NCBI GenBank assembly: GCA_018402665.1
Contig: JAGYIN010000004.1
Location: 1-64,000 of the forward strand
DNA from: Schleiferiaceae bacterium
GTDB taxonomy: Bacteria; Bacteroidota; Bacteroidia; Flavobacteriales; Schleiferiaceae
Direction: 5' to 3'
DNA length: 64,000 nt
Below are positions 8,097 through 18,141 of the stretch, piece after piece. Within the stretch, counting starts at the first letter, position 1; the number at the start of each line of letters is the position of its first letter. The notes under the pieces were generated by a model. That model had not been told where the DNA came from, did no database searches, and saw only the letters and a program-made list of their open reading frames with translations. A program made the translations under genes and the position numbers.

Positions 8097-10864
8097 TGAG
8101 CGAAGAAAATCAACCTATTAACGAAGAATTGGACCCGGAATTGACCGGTTCTGAGAGCATTGAGGAAGAAGGGAACCGCATAACGCGCGTTTCAGGGATG
8201 TATCAAGATTATTTCTTGGATTACGCTTCTTATGTAATCCTTGAACGTGCCGTACCTGCCTTAAACGACGGTTTAAAGCCGGTACAACGTCGTTTGTTGC
8301 ATGCCATGAAAGAAATGGATGATGGGCGCTTTCACAAAGTAGCAAACATTATCGGGCAGACCATGCGCTTTCACCCGCACGGTGACGCCTCTATCGGTGA
8401 CGCCCTCGTTCAGATGGGCCAAAAAGACTTGCTCATTGATTGTCAAGGAAACTGGGGGAATATTCTCACTGGTGATAGTGCCGCTGCACCTCGTTACATC
8501 GAAGCCCGTTTGACAAAATTTGCCTTACACGTGGGCTACAGTCCTAAAGTCACGGAGTGGCAGCTTAGCTACGACGGTCGTGCGAACGAGCCACTGCACT
8601 TGCCCATGAAATTCCCCATGTTATTAGCAATGGGCGTTGAGGGTATTGCGGTTGGTTTGAGCACCAAGATTTTGCCGCATAATTTCCTTGAATTGATTGA
8701 TGCCTCCATTAAAGAATTGGAAGGCAAGCCTTTTAAGCTTTATCCAGACTTCCCAACCGGCGGAACAGCGGATTTTTCAAATTATAACAATGGTGAGCGT
8801 GGCTCTCGCGTGCGGGTAAGAGCGAAGATTTCGCAATTGGACAAGAATACCCTGGTCATTACAGAGATTCCATTTACCACGAATACGCAAAGCTTAATAG
8901 ATAGCATCTTAAAGGCTAACGATAAGGGTAAAATAAAAGTCAAGAAAATAGAGGACAACACTGCAGAACATGTAGAAATCCTTATTCATCTTCCGGCGGG
9001 TATTAGCCCTGATAAGACTATTGATGCGTTGTACGCTTTTACAAATTGTGAGGTGAGTATCGCACCATTGGCGTGTTCTATTCATGAGGATACCCCGTTG
9101 TTTATTGGAGTGAAGGATGTCTTGAAAAGAAGCACTGCGGCGACAAAAGACGTTTTAAAGGCAGAGCTTGAAATTCGATTGTCTGAACTGAGAGAGCAAT
9201 GGCATTTTGCTTCGTTGGAACGTATTTTCATTGAAGAAAAAATTTATCGTGATATTGAAGAAGCGGAAACCTGGGAGCAGGTTATTGAATTTATTGCCAA
9301 AGGATTAGAGCCGCACATCGGCCACCTCATGCGTGAAGTTACTGAGGAGGATATCGTGCGTTTAACAGAAATTAAAATCAAGCGCATTTCCAAATTTGAT
9401 AGCGATAAGGCCAACGATAAAATTCTCGATCTCGAAAGTAAAATTTCAGCCGTTCAACATGATTTGGCACATTTAGTAGATTACGCCATCAACTACTTTA
9501 AGGAGTTGAAAGAGAAATTTGGAAAAGGTCGCGAACGAAAAACAGAGATTGCGACCTTCGATAGCGTAGAAGCTGCCAAAGTAGTAATCCGTAATCAAAA
9601 ACTCTTTGTTAACCGCGAAGAAGGTTTTGTTGGTTACGGTATGAAACGGGACGAATATGTAGGTGATTGTTCGGATATTGATGATGTCATTGTGTTTCGC
9701 GCAGACGGTAAATACAGTGTCAGCAAGGTCAAGGATAAAGCGTTTTTTGGTAAAGACATCATTCACGTGGCCGTTTGGAAAAAAGGCGATGACCGGACAG
9801 TATATAATGCCATCTACCTCGACGGCGTATCGAAAGTGAGTTATGTGAAACGTTTTGCAGTACAGAGTATTACGCGAGACAGAGAATATGATGTAACGAC
9901 AGGAAGTAAAGGATCGCACATTACTTACTTTACTTCGAACCCGAACGGTGAAGCCGAGAAAGTGTTGGTATTGCTGCGCCAACTAGCGAAACTTAAAAAA
10001 CTTAAAATAGATCTTGATTTCGCTGAGATTGCTGTTAAGGGAAGAGGGTCTAAAGGAAATATTGTAACTAAATTCCCTGTGAAGCGCATCGAACTTAGGG
10101 AAAGAGGCGAGAGTACCTTGGAAGCCAGAAAAATTTGGTTCGATCCTACAGTACAGCGTTTAAACAGTGACGAGCGCGGTAGATTGGTCGGAAGTTTCAA
10201 AGGCGAGGATCGCTTATTGATAGCGACAAAAAACGGAACATTACGTGTGGTAGTCCCTGAGTTGTCGCTTCACTTCGATCCAGATATGATCTATCTTGAA
10301 AAGCTGGAAGAGGATAAACCGTTGAGTGCCGTTTATTTTGACGGTGAGAAAGCGCGCTACTTTGTGAAGCGATTCCACTGGGAAGGCGGAGATAAAGAAG
10401 AAAATATCATTACTGCGCATCCTAAGAGTGAATTAAACTTCCTTTCGAATGATGCCTTGCCAAGAATTCAAATGATCTACCGTAAAACGAAGGGAGATGC
10501 TCGAGAGCCAGAAGAAGTAAATTTGGCTGAATTCATAGCTGTGAAAGGAATTAAAGCGAAAGGGAACCAATTGACTACGGATACCTTAAATAAAATAGAA
10601 CCGCTAGAGTCGTTGCCTGAACCCGAGGTTAATACACCCTTTGAAAATGATGTTGAGGAGGAAGCTATCCCTGAAGTAGAAAATAGCGCAGCTTCAGATG
10701 CTATCGCAGTGGTTGATACACCCGTTGAGGTTACAGAGGTGAAACCCGTAGGTCCTGTTGAATCCGTAGAGCCTAAAAAGTCCGTCGCGCCTGAACCAAA
10801 GCAGAAAAAAAAGAGTTCCTATGATGCGGACGATAGAGCTCCTCAAATCACTTTAGATTTTTAA
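8096..10864 (+). CDS. parC: DNA topoisomerase IV subunit A (GyrA/ParC family) with acidic C-terminal tail
   Basis: This 922-residue breakage-reunion subunit has the winged-helix region around HPHGDASIGDA and the catalytic tyrosine 134 in APRYIEAR. A coiled-coil arm (about 340-480) and beta-propeller-like repeats (about 500-800) follow. The last ~85 residues are an acidic, Pro/Val/Glu-rich, probably disordered tail ending in a short basic stretch (KQKKKS) and the terminal hexapeptide QITLDF. This hexapeptide resembles a sliding-clamp-binding motif (see findings). The gene overlaps parE and is followed one base later by a secreted-protein gene. Confidence 0.92.
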   Translation: MSEENQPINEELDPELTGSESIEEEGNRITRVSGMYQDYFLDYASYVILERAVPALNDGLKPVQRRLLHAMKEMDDGRFHKVANIIGQTMRFHPHGDASIGDALVQMGQKDLLIDCQGNWGNILTGDSAAAPRYIEARLTKFALHVGYSPKVTEWQLSYDGRANEPLHLPMKFPMLLAMGVEGIAVGLSTKILPHNFLELIDASIKELEGKPFKLYPDFPTGGTADFSNYNNGERGSRVRVRAKISQLDKNTLVITEIPFTTNTQSLIDSILKANDKGKIKVKKIEDNTAEHVEILIHLPAGISPDKTIDALYAFTNCEVSIAPLACSIHEDTPLFIGVKDVLKRSTAATKDVLKAELEIRLSELREQWHFASLERIFIEEKIYRDIEEAETWEQVIEFIAKGLEPHIGHLMREVTEEDIVRLTEIKIKRISKFDSDKANDKILDLESKISAVQHDLAHLVDYAINYFKELKEKFGKGRERKTEIATFDSVEAAKVVIRNQKLFVNREEGFVGYGMKRDEYVGDCSDIDDVIVFRADGKYSVSKVKDKAFFGKDIIHVAVWKKGDDRTVYNAIYLDGVSKVSYVKRFAVQSITRDREYDVTTGSKGSHITYFTSNPNGEAEKVLVLLRQLAKLKKLKIDLDFAEIAVKGRGSKGNIVTKFPVKRIELRERGESTLEARKIWFDPTVQRLNSDERGRLVGSFKGEDRLLIATKNGTLRVVVPELSLHFDPDMIYLEKLEEDKPLSAVYFDGEKARYFVKRFHWEGGDKEENIITAHPKSELNFLSNDALPRIQMIYRKTKGDAREPEEVNLAEFIAVKGIKAKGNQLTTDTLNKIEPLESLPEPEVNTPFENDVEEEAIPEVENSAASDAIAVVDTPVEVTEVKPVGPVESVEPKKSVAPEPKQKKKSSYDADDRAPQITLDF

Positions 10865-10865
10865 C

Positions 10866-12464
10866 ATGCGCCCCACACTTCTCACCTTATTTTTCGTCAC
10901 TTCTTTTGGCATCGCGGCACAAAACAGCCTCAATATTTCACTCAAGGGTCAAACGACTTATTTGAATGATATGAACGATATATGGGGGTATACCTCTGTC
11001 ACAGGACGAGAGTTTGCATTGGCTGGAACCACTGCAGGTGTGAGTATTGTGGAGGTTACAGATCCTGTTAACCCAGCAAAAAAGCAGTTCATTCAAGGTC
11101 CATACAGTATATGGCGCGATTTGAAAACTTGGGATCACTACGCATATGTTACCCACGATAATACGTTTGCATGGAATACCATTCCCGACCACGGCCTTCT
11201 CATTATAGATTTGGACAGCGTTGATAATGTGAATCCTACCTATAAAACAATGAATCCCGTTATTCAGGTGCCTGCTGGCAGCATGGATACCTTACAAACG
11301 GCGCACAATTTATACATCGACGAAAACGGTTATGCCTATTTGTTTGGTGCGAATGTAGGCAATGGTGGAGCGCTTATTTTTGATGTAGCGACGGATCCCT
11401 GGAATCCCACTTACGTAGGTATGTATGACGATTATTACTTTCACGATGGAATGGTCCGTGGTGATACCATTTGGGGTTCCGCGGTTTACCAAGGTAAATT
11501 CATTGTTGTCGATGCTGCAGTAAAAGATAGTACCGTTACTCTAGCTACCCACGGTACGCCCAACGCATTCACCCACAATACTTGGATCAGTGATGACAAT
11601 ACGGTGTTGTTTACGACGGATGAGATTGGTAATGCATTTTTAACGGCCTACGATGTGAGTGATCTTGCAAACATCACGGAATTAGATCGGATTCAAACCT
11701 CATTAGGAACGAGCGTAATTCCCCACAATGCCCACGTATATGGCCAATGGGTGGTGACCTCTTATTATACAGCAGGTGTTCAGATTGTAGATGCAAAATA
11801 CCCGGAATTGCTAGTAGAGGTAGGCTACTATGATACCGCACCTTCCTTTTCAGGTAACGGTTTTTATGGGAATTGGGGTGCCTATCCTTATTTTGAGTCG
11901 GGTCTTATTGTTTGTTCAGATATTGAGGAAGGCTTGTCAGTGCTTGACCCTACATATGTCGAAGCATCACGACTGCACGTTGTGGTCTATGATAGTATAA
12001 CAAAAGCACCTTTAAGTAATGTTGATATATCCTTCGATCGAGCAGCGGATACCGTGCAAAGTAGCATCGATGGATTGGCAAATTTGGGTACTCATTTAGA
12101 TGTATTGGATTCGATCAATCTAAAGTTAGCTGGATTTGTTCCACATCATTCCTCGTATCAATGGCAAGCGGGTGCATTTGATACGCTCAAAGTTGCTTTA
12201 TTAAATGTCAACAACGTCGGTACACCTGATGTTGCTCATTCTGCAATAGTGCTGCAGCCTAATCCCAACCATGGAACATTCCAATTGAGTGGCGTAGACG
12301 ACGCGACCTATCAACTTGTGGATGGTCAGGGAAGAATGCTCGAGGATGGTCGTCTTTTGAATGATGTGTTAACGTTGAAAAACAACTACCCACACGGAAC
12401 GTATTATCTTCGTTTACAATGGGGTGCACAGGCGAAAACATTCCCCGTGATGCTTCTACCGTAG
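10866..12464 (+). CDS. Choice-of-anchor B family secreted protein with T9SS sorting domain
   Basis: This 532-residue exported protein has a signal peptide (about 1-18) and repeated LVIVD-type beta-propeller blades, for example AGVSIVEVTDPVNP near residue 60 and later YTAGVQIVDAKYPEL. This is the pattern of 'choice-of-anchor B' proteins. A carboxypeptidase-regulatory-like segment (about 375-440) precedes a C-terminal T9SS type A sorting domain starting near IVLQPNPNHGTFQL. It is predicted to be exported through the outer membrane and anchored at the surface. It begins one base after the parC stop, so it may be read through from the topoisomerase operon. Its substrate or ligand is unknown. Confidence 0.85.
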   Translation: MRPTLLTLFFVTSFGIAAQNSLNISLKGQTTYLNDMNDIWGYTSVTGREFALAGTTAGVSIVEVTDPVNPAKKQFIQGPYSIWRDLKTWDHYAYVTHDNTFAWNTIPDHGLLIIDLDSVDNVNPTYKTMNPVIQVPAGSMDTLQTAHNLYIDENGYAYLFGANVGNGGALIFDVATDPWNPTYVGMYDDYYFHDGMVRGDTIWGSAVYQGKFIVVDAAVKDSTVTLATHGTPNAFTHNTWISDDNTVLFTTDEIGNAFLTAYDVSDLANITELDRIQTSLGTSVIPHNAHVYGQWVVTSYYTAGVQIVDAKYPELLVEVGYYDTAPSFSGNGFYGNWGAYPYFESGLIVCSDIEEGLSVLDPTYVEASRLHVVVYDSITKAPLSNVDISFDRAADTVQSSIDGLANLGTHLDVLDSINLKLAGFVPHHSSYQWQAGAFDTLKVALLNVNNVGTPDVAHSAIVLQPNPNHGTFQLSGVDDATYQLVDGQGRMLEDGRLLNDVLTLKNNYPHGTYYLRLQWGAQAKTFPVMLLP

Positions 12465-12476
12465 AGCAATATCGCG

Positions 12477-13160
12477 TTAAAAATTCGTTGTGAATTCTTT
12501 GGTTTTGTAAAAGTCTTCAATGATTGAAACCACTTCATCTTCGCAATTTGCGATGTGTATGAGGTCTGTGTCGTTAGGACTGATTTTACCCGTGGCTTTG
12601 AGCGAATTTTCTATCCACTGCTTCAGTCCATCCCAGAAATCGCTCCCGAAGAGAATTATTGGGAACGGATCAATTTTTTTCGTCTGAACTAAGGTGATTG
12701 CTTCAAAGAGCTCATCAAGCGTTCCAAATCCCCCTGGCATGACCACAAAGGCTTGGCTGTACTTCACAAACATTACTTTTCTAGCGAAGAAATAGTCGAA
12801 ATCTAAATTCTTGTCGTGGTCAATATAAGGGTTGCTGTTTTGTTCAAAGGGTAGATCAATGTTGAGACCAACACTGGGGCCTTTACCTAACTGAGCGCCT
12901 TTATTCGCAGCTTCCATTATACCAGGTCCACCGCCAGTAATAATGCCGAAGCCTTTGCTGGTCAGTTGTTTAGCAATTTCTGTGGCCGCATCTAAATAAC
13001 GTTGTTCAGTGGAATCTCGAGCTGAGCCAAAAATACTAATACACGGGCCAATTCGGCTTAGACTTTCATAGCCTTGCACAAATTCTGCCATTATTTTAAA
13101 TAAGCCCCAACTGTCTTCTGATTTTATTTCGGTCCAGGTTTTTCTTGAATGAATCTTCAT
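12477..13160 (-). CDS. LOG/TIGR00730 family Rossmann-fold nucleotide phosphoribohydrolase
   Basis: This 227-residue protein has the family motifs GGGPGIMEAANKGA and MPGGFGTLDELFE (the PGGxGTxxE signature). LOG-type enzymes split nucleoside monophosphates into base and ribose 5-phosphate; plant homologues make cytokinins, and the bacterial role is often nucleotide salvage. It is the last gene of the ten-gene minus-strand run, 47 bases after uvrA. It converges on the T9SS gene with only 12 bases between stops, and I see no strong hairpin there. Confidence 0.9.
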   Translation of the reverse strand: MKIHSRKTWTEIKSEDSWGLFKIMAEFVQGYESLSRIGPCISIFGSARDSTEQRYLDAATEIAKQLTSKGFGIITGGGPGIMEAANKGAQLGKGPSVGLNIDLPFEQNSNPYIDHDKNLDFDYFFARKVMFVKYSQAFVVMPGGFGTLDELFEAITLVQTKKIDPFPIILFGSDFWDGLKQWIENSLKATGKISPNDTDLIHIANCEDEVVSIIEDFYKTKEFTTNF

Positions 13161-13207
13161 AGATAAAATAGTTTCTTACCTATAAGATACGCAAAAGCGC
13201 GGATGAA

Positions 13208-16021
13208 TTATTTTAATTCGTCAGCTAAAAATTGGCCCGTTATACTTTCTTTAATCTTGATCACTTCTTCCGGAGTTCCTTCAGCAACAATCCTACCGCC
13301 GCCGGATCCACCTTCTGGACCCAAGTCGACAATATAATCTGCTTGCTTGATGACATCCATATTGTGTTCAATGATCAGCACAGTATTCCCATGTTCCACC
13401 AATCTTTGTATAACCTCCATGAGCACCTTCACATCCTCAAAATGCAATCCCGTTGTGGGTTCGTCGAGTATGTACATGGTACTGCCCGTATCTTTTTTGC
13501 TCAATTCTGTGGCCAATTTCACGCGCTGAGCTTCTCCGCCACTCAATGTCGTCGAAGGTTGCCCTAGCCGAATATACCCCAAGCCAACATCTTGCAATGT
13601 TTGCAACTTCTGATTGATTTTAGGTACATGTTCAAAGAACGGAAGCGCCTCCTCAATACTTAAGTCTAAAACATCCGAAATGCTTTTTCCTTTGTAGCGG
13701 ACTTCCAAGGTTTCGCGATTGAAACGTTTACCTTGACAAGTTTCACAATGCACATATACATCAGGTAAAAAATTCATTTCAATTACACGTAAACCCCCAC
13801 CTTCACAGGTTTCACATCGTCCTCCCTTTACATTGAAAGAGAATCGCCCTGGTTTGTAACCGCGAACTTTACTCTCTGGCAATCCTGCGAAGAGCTGACG
13901 AATTTCTGACCAAACGCCCGTATAGGTGGCAGGATTTGACCGCGGCGTACGTCCTATGGGACTTTGATCGATATCGATAATTTTATCAATTTTCTCAAAC
14001 CCCTCGATAGTCCTGTACGGTTGTGGCTTACCCACCGCTCGGAATATCATCTGATTCAAGATAGGGTAGAGGGTACCGTTAATTAACGTGGATTTACCGC
14101 TACCACTAACCCCGGTCACACAGGTTAAAACGCCCAACGGTATTCTTAAATCTACGTCTTGTAGATTATTTCCTGTTGCACCGAAAAGACCAATCCAGTC
14201 CTTAGGTTTACGACGTACATTTGGAACTCCGATCCCACGTTGACCATTCAAGTATTGCGCTGTAATACTGTCACTTGCAAGGATGTCGGCTAGATTTCCT
14301 TGCGCCACAATCGCCCCGCCATGCACTCCTGCACGCGGCCCAATGTCGAGAATATGATCCGCCGTTTCAATCATGTCTTTGTCGTGCTCTACCACTAAAA
14401 CGCTGTTGCCTATATCTCTTAATTGTTGCAGAGAATCTATTAGTCGCGCATTATCACGTTGGTGCAATCCTATAGAGGGTTCGTCTAAAATGTACAAGAC
14501 ATTCACTAACTGGGAGCCAATCTGCGTAGCCAATCGAATTCTTTGTGCTTCACCGCCACTCAAACTCCGCGCGCTGCGATTTAAGTTCAAATAACCCAGT
14601 CCTACATTCAGTAAAAATGCACTTCGAGCCCGCAGCTCTTTTACAATCTCTTCAGCGATCAACCATTCCTTTGGTCCTAAAAGGTCCTGTAAAGAATCAA
14701 TCCATTGTCCAAAGTGTATTAAACTCTGTGTACTTACATCCGAAATGCTTTGACCTGCTACTTTAAAATGAAGACTTTCCTTCTTCAAACGCGCACCATC
14801 ACATTTGCTGCATGCAACGTTTTCCATGTATTCGTCCGCCCAACGCTGAATGCTTCGGCTCTTCGCTTCTTTTCCTTGCGCTTCGATGAAGTTTATAATG
14901 CCTTCAAAGTTCAACTTATATTCCTTCGTAACACCAATGGCTTTGTGCTCAATGGTCATCACTTCATGACTACCGTTGAGAATAATATCCATCGCGGCTT
15001 CAGGAATATCTTCAACAGCAGTATCCATTGTAAAGCCGTGCTTTAATCCAATGATTTCAAGCTGGTTGAACATCCAATTCTTCTTGTATTCTCCAACCGG
15101 AGCAATACCCCCTTTTCTAATGGTCTTTTTCGGGTCAGGAAATAACTTCCGCCGATTCACCTGTTTCGTTGTACCCAATCCATCACACATCGGGCAGGCA
15201 CCCTTAGGGCTGTTAAACGAAAACGTGTTCGGTTCAGGCTCTTGGTAGGCAATTCCGCTTGTCGGACACATCAGGTGTCTGGAAAAATAGGCCAATTCAT
15301 CGCGCTCTAAATCCAACACCGCAATGGTCCCACCACCATGACTCATGGCAGTTTCAACACTTTGGGCAATCCGAGCCTCCGCAGTCGCCGCCACGATAAT
15401 GCGATCTACGACAATCTCAATATCGTGCGTCTTGTATCGGTCCAATCTGTATCCACTACTCACCTCAACCACTTTGCCGTCCACGCGGGCCCTAATAAAG
15501 CCCATCCTTGTAATTTGCTCAAACAATTCCCTATAATGGCCTTTCCGCGCCCGCACAACCGGCGCCAAAACAGCGATTTTACGACCGACATACCGCTCTG
15601 CGATCAATTCCACAATCTGTGCATCGGAATAGGAAATCATTTGCTCGCCTGTATTGTAGCTATACGCGGTCGATGCACGGGCAAATAACAAGCGAAGGAA
15701 ATCACTTAACTCTGTTACCGTACCTACCGTAGACCGGGGATTGCGGGAGGTCGTCTTTTGCTCTATAGAAATCACCGGCGAAAGCCCATCAATCTTATCC
15801 ACCTCGGGACGCTCCATATTCCCCAAAAACTGACGGGCATAGGCGCTGAAGGTCTCCATATAGCGACGCTGCCCTTCCGCATAAATGGTATTAAATGCCA
15901 ATGAGCTTTTTCCCGATCCACTGAGACCGGTAATAACGACCAATTTATTTCTGGGAATTGCAACATCTACATTGCGCAGGTTATGCGCTCTCGCGCCAAA
16001 GACTTCTATGTTCTCGCTCAT
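13208..16021 (-). CDS. uvrA: Excinuclease ABC subunit A
   Basis: This 937-residue protein is full length. It has two ABC ATPase modules, the first with Walker A GLSGSGKSS (32-40) and the second with GVSGSGKSTL around residue 630. It also has ABC signatures LSGGEAQRIRLA and LSGGEAQRVKLA and zinc-finger cysteine pairs (CPTSG..CPMCDG and CETCEGGG..CETCQGKR). It finds bulky DNA lesions and loads UvrB in nucleotide excision repair. The start overlaps the upstream lytic transglycosylase stop by four bases, which puts a repair gene inside an envelope gene run. Confidence 0.98.
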   Translation of the reverse strand: MSENIEVFGARAHNLRNVDVAIPRNKLVVITGLSGSGKSSLAFNTIYAEGQRRYMETFSAYARQFLGNMERPEVDKIDGLSPVISIEQKTTSRNPRSTVGTVTELSDFLRLLFARASTAYSYNTGEQMISYSDAQIVELIAERYVGRKIAVLAPVVRARKGHYRELFEQITRMGFIRARVDGKVVEVSSGYRLDRYKTHDIEIVVDRIIVAATAEARIAQSVETAMSHGGGTIAVLDLERDELAYFSRHLMCPTSGIAYQEPEPNTFSFNSPKGACPMCDGLGTTKQVNRRKLFPDPKKTIRKGGIAPVGEYKKNWMFNQLEIIGLKHGFTMDTAVEDIPEAAMDIILNGSHEVMTIEHKAIGVTKEYKLNFEGIINFIEAQGKEAKSRSIQRWADEYMENVACSKCDGARLKKESLHFKVAGQSISDVSTQSLIHFGQWIDSLQDLLGPKEWLIAEEIVKELRARSAFLLNVGLGYLNLNRSARSLSGGEAQRIRLATQIGSQLVNVLYILDEPSIGLHQRDNARLIDSLQQLRDIGNSVLVVEHDKDMIETADHILDIGPRAGVHGGAIVAQGNLADILASDSITAQYLNGQRGIGVPNVRRKPKDWIGLFGATGNNLQDVDLRIPLGVLTCVTGVSGSGKSTLINGTLYPILNQMIFRAVGKPQPYRTIEGFEKIDKIIDIDQSPIGRTPRSNPATYTGVWSEIRQLFAGLPESKVRGYKPGRFSFNVKGGRCETCEGGGLRVIEMNFLPDVYVHCETCQGKRFNRETLEVRYKGKSISDVLDLSIEEALPFFEHVPKINQKLQTLQDVGLGYIRLGQPSTTLSGGEAQRVKLATELSKKDTGSTMYILDEPTTGLHFEDVKVLMEVIQRLVEHGNTVLIIEHNMDVIKQADYIVDLGPEGGSGGGRIVAEGTPEEVIKIKESITGQFLADELK

Positions 16022-16914
16022 TTAGAAGGAACCCAAATTTGGTATGCTTTGTTTGTGGAATTCGATAATTGCTGGCTTTGAATCCATGGATTGTAGGTTC
16101 TCAAGGTTTTGTAGGTAATTCCTTGTGTTTTTGCCCAACTGATCCAGTCCGCAACTTCTACATTGACAAAAATGGTATCCATCTCAGGAAAAGAATAGCC
16201 CTGATCTTGGTGGTAGACATAGCCGAAATCTGCAAGGTTTTCGTGTATGTGTTTAACTGCAGCAATGCGGTAAACGTATCGCGCCGTCTCTGAATTCAAT
16301 AAAAGGTCATAATAACTTCCAACGCCTTGTTCTTCAAGTCTTCGCGCTGTCCCCGCCATCCCCATATTGTAGGAGGCCGCAGCTAAGGTCCAATTCCCAA
16401 AGCGTCCATAAGCCTCATTCAAATAATCACATGCAACCTGTGTGGATTTTTCAATGTGGTACCGTTCATCAACCTCTGTATTGATTTCAAGGCCATTTTC
16501 GATACCTGTACTTTTCATGATTTGCCAATAGCCCGCGGCACCAGCGGGACTGACCACGTTCTGAAGTCCACTTTCTATCAAGGCTAAATATTTGAAATCA
16601 TCCGGTACACCATTTTTAGCAAGTATGGGCTCAATGATGGGGAAGTATTTTGAACTGCGTTTCAGCATTAACAAATTATTGCTCTGCCAATAGCTGTTCA
16701 CCAAAATTTCACGGTCCAATTTTTCTCTGACATCTGCCACACTGAGCGGCAAAGCTTCACCTGCAAAATCCAATTGCTTTGGAAGAGCAAAAGGTTTTAC
16801 TGTGCTGGGACGAACTTCTACCGGATGCGGCGCTTCGTCGGATTGTGCGCTTCGCAGGCCAACAAAGGCAAGCGCGATAAGCAAAACCCCAAATACAATC
16901 GATTTATTTCTCAT
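16018..16914 (-). CDS. Lytic transglycosylase (SLT/MltD type)
   Basis: This 298-residue exported protein has an N-terminal membrane or signal segment (about residues 5-22) and a transglycosylase SLT domain (about 95-235). The catalytic Glu114 lies in LIESGLQN, followed by SPAGAAGYWQIM and later AAASYNMGMAG. The family cleaves peptidoglycan between MurNAc and GlcNAc. The last ~60 residues have the spacing of a degenerate LysM-like wall-binding module (ITYKTLRTYNPWI), with low certainty. It overlaps rfbC by 11 bases and uvrA by four. Confidence 0.9.
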   Translation of the reverse strand: MRNKSIVFGVLLIALAFVGLRSAQSDEAPHPVEVRPSTVKPFALPKQLDFAGEALPLSVADVREKLDREILVNSYWQSNNLLMLKRSSKYFPIIEPILAKNGVPDDFKYLALIESGLQNVVSPAGAAGYWQIMKSTGIENGLEINTEVDERYHIEKSTQVACDYLNEAYGRFGNWTLAAASYNMGMAGTARRLEEQGVGSYYDLLLNSETARYVYRIAAVKHIHENLADFGYVYHQDQGYSFPEMDTIFVNVEVADWISWAKTQGITYKTLRTYNPWIQSQQLSNSTNKAYQIWVPSK

Positions 16915-17458
16915 AGGTAAATGGCGAATGGAATGCTTTAAATTTTGGTCCTATTTGGTCTTTTGTACTTAAAATGGGTGCTTCTACCTTCCAGTCAATA
17001 GCGAGAGACTCATCATTCCACAGAACACTTCCTTCATGCTCTGGGCTATAGGTGTCTGTGCATTTGTATAAAAATACAGTCCCGTCTTCAAGCGTAGCAA
17101 ATCCGTGGGCGAAGCCAGGAGGAATCCAAAGCATGCGTTTGTTCTCACCACTCAGTTCAACAGCATAATGCTCCCCATAAGTAGGTGATCCTTTGCGAAT
17201 ATCCACAGCAACGTCCCAAACCTTTCCGCGTTGTACACGAACCAATTTGCCTTGTGCCTTAGGCGGCGCTTGGAAATGAAGCCCTCGCACAACACCGCGG
17301 TCGGATAGACTCTCGTTGTCTTGAACGAATTCTCCTGTAATGCCTTGAGCGGCAAATACATCACGATTGTAACTTTCGAAGAAATAGCCGCGTTCGTCCC
17401 CGAAGACGCGCGGTTCGATAAGCAGTAACCCTGCCAATGGTGTCTCAATGATTTGCAT
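16904..17458 (-). CDS. rfbC: dTDP-4-dehydrorhamnose 3,5-epimerase
   Basis: This 184-residue cupin-fold enzyme carries the RmlC hallmarks: FFESYNRD, VVRGLHFQAPP with the catalytic histidine, GKVWDVAVDIRKGSPTYG, WIPPGFAHGF and LYKCTDTYSPEHEG. It epimerises dTDP-4-keto-6-deoxyglucose at C3 and C5 in dTDP-rhamnose synthesis for surface polysaccharide. The other rml genes are not in the window. It overlaps the lytic transglycosylase gene by 11 bases. Confidence 0.95.
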   Translation of the reverse strand: MQIIETPLAGLLLIEPRVFGDERGYFFESYNRDVFAAQGITGEFVQDNESLSDRGVVRGLHFQAPPKAQGKLVRVQRGKVWDVAVDIRKGSPTYGEHYAVELSGENKRMLWIPPGFAHGFATLEDGTVFLYKCTDTYSPEHEGSVLWNDESLAIDWKVEAPILSTKDQIGPKFKAFHSPFTYEK

Positions 17459-17481
17459 ACCCCAAAAATAGCAGGATAAGC

Positions 17482-18141
17482 TTACGAAAGCATGGGGTCA
17501 ACCTTTTCTTTCAAAAGAGCTGAAATTTCCTTTGCATGCGTTAAAAAACTCAAGTGTGTAGCACGACTGAGTGTCCAACACCGTTCCGAAGGTTGACATT
17601 CCGGAAAAACGACATCCCAGTCACTTGTCACACTGTCCACCGGGCAAAGGGGAGTGGGTCGATTCCACTGCAATACGGCTTTAAGAACCCAACGGTAGTA
17701 GTCACATGGAAATTGTTCCATCATTTCTAATACCCCTTCGAAATGAGCAGACGGTCGGCTATTGAGTCTTGCCATAAAGAAAATGAACTTCCGAATGCTA
17801 CCTTCTGGAGCCCAATTCAATATTCCTGTTGCCGCAATCCGTTTAAAAAGTGGCCGTAACGGTGCGTTGTGGTGCAGTGAATTCAGTAAAACCACACGCT
17901 GGACCCGATGGCGGCTCGCCCAATCCTGCGCAACAATTCCGCCGAAGCTGTATCCGAAAAGCAAATCATGTTCTTGAATATCATGGGGGGCCATCAGACG
18001 ATCCGCATAAGACGATAACGACTCTTCCGCTTCTGGCAGAGTCCATTCCAAGAACGTTGCAGACCATGGGAATTCAAGATTTCGAAAAATCCTTGAATCG
18101 GCACCTAACCCCGGTAATACCCATACTCTAGCTTCATGCAT
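17482..18141 (-). CDS. Alpha/beta hydrolase
   Basis: This 219-residue protein has the fold's nucleophile elbow GYSFGG (GxSxG) at about residue 64 and the oxyanion-type N-terminal VLPGLGADSRIF. A histidine near the C-terminus (RATHLSFL) completes a plausible catalytic triad. The substrate cannot be inferred. The start overlaps the stop of the inositol-phosphatase-like gene by eight bases, so it belongs to the same transcript. Confidence 0.8.
   Translation of the reverse strand: MHEARVWVLPGLGADSRIFRNLEFPWSATFLEWTLPEAEESLSSYADRLMAPHDIQEHDLLFGYSFGGIVAQDWASRHRVQRVVLLNSLHHNAPLRPLFKRIAATGILNWAPEGSIRKFIFFMARLNSRPSAHFEGVLEMMEQFPCDYYRWVLKAVLQWNRPTPLCPVDSVTSDWDVVFPECQPSERCWTLSRATHLSFLTHAKEISALLKEKVDPMLS

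Noticed and set aside
8381-8402. Alanine in place of serine in the ParC quinolone-determining loop (HPHGDAS), considered as a resistance change
   Set aside because: To my knowledge this loop sequence is the normal form in ParC of this phylum, so no acquired resistance can be inferred.
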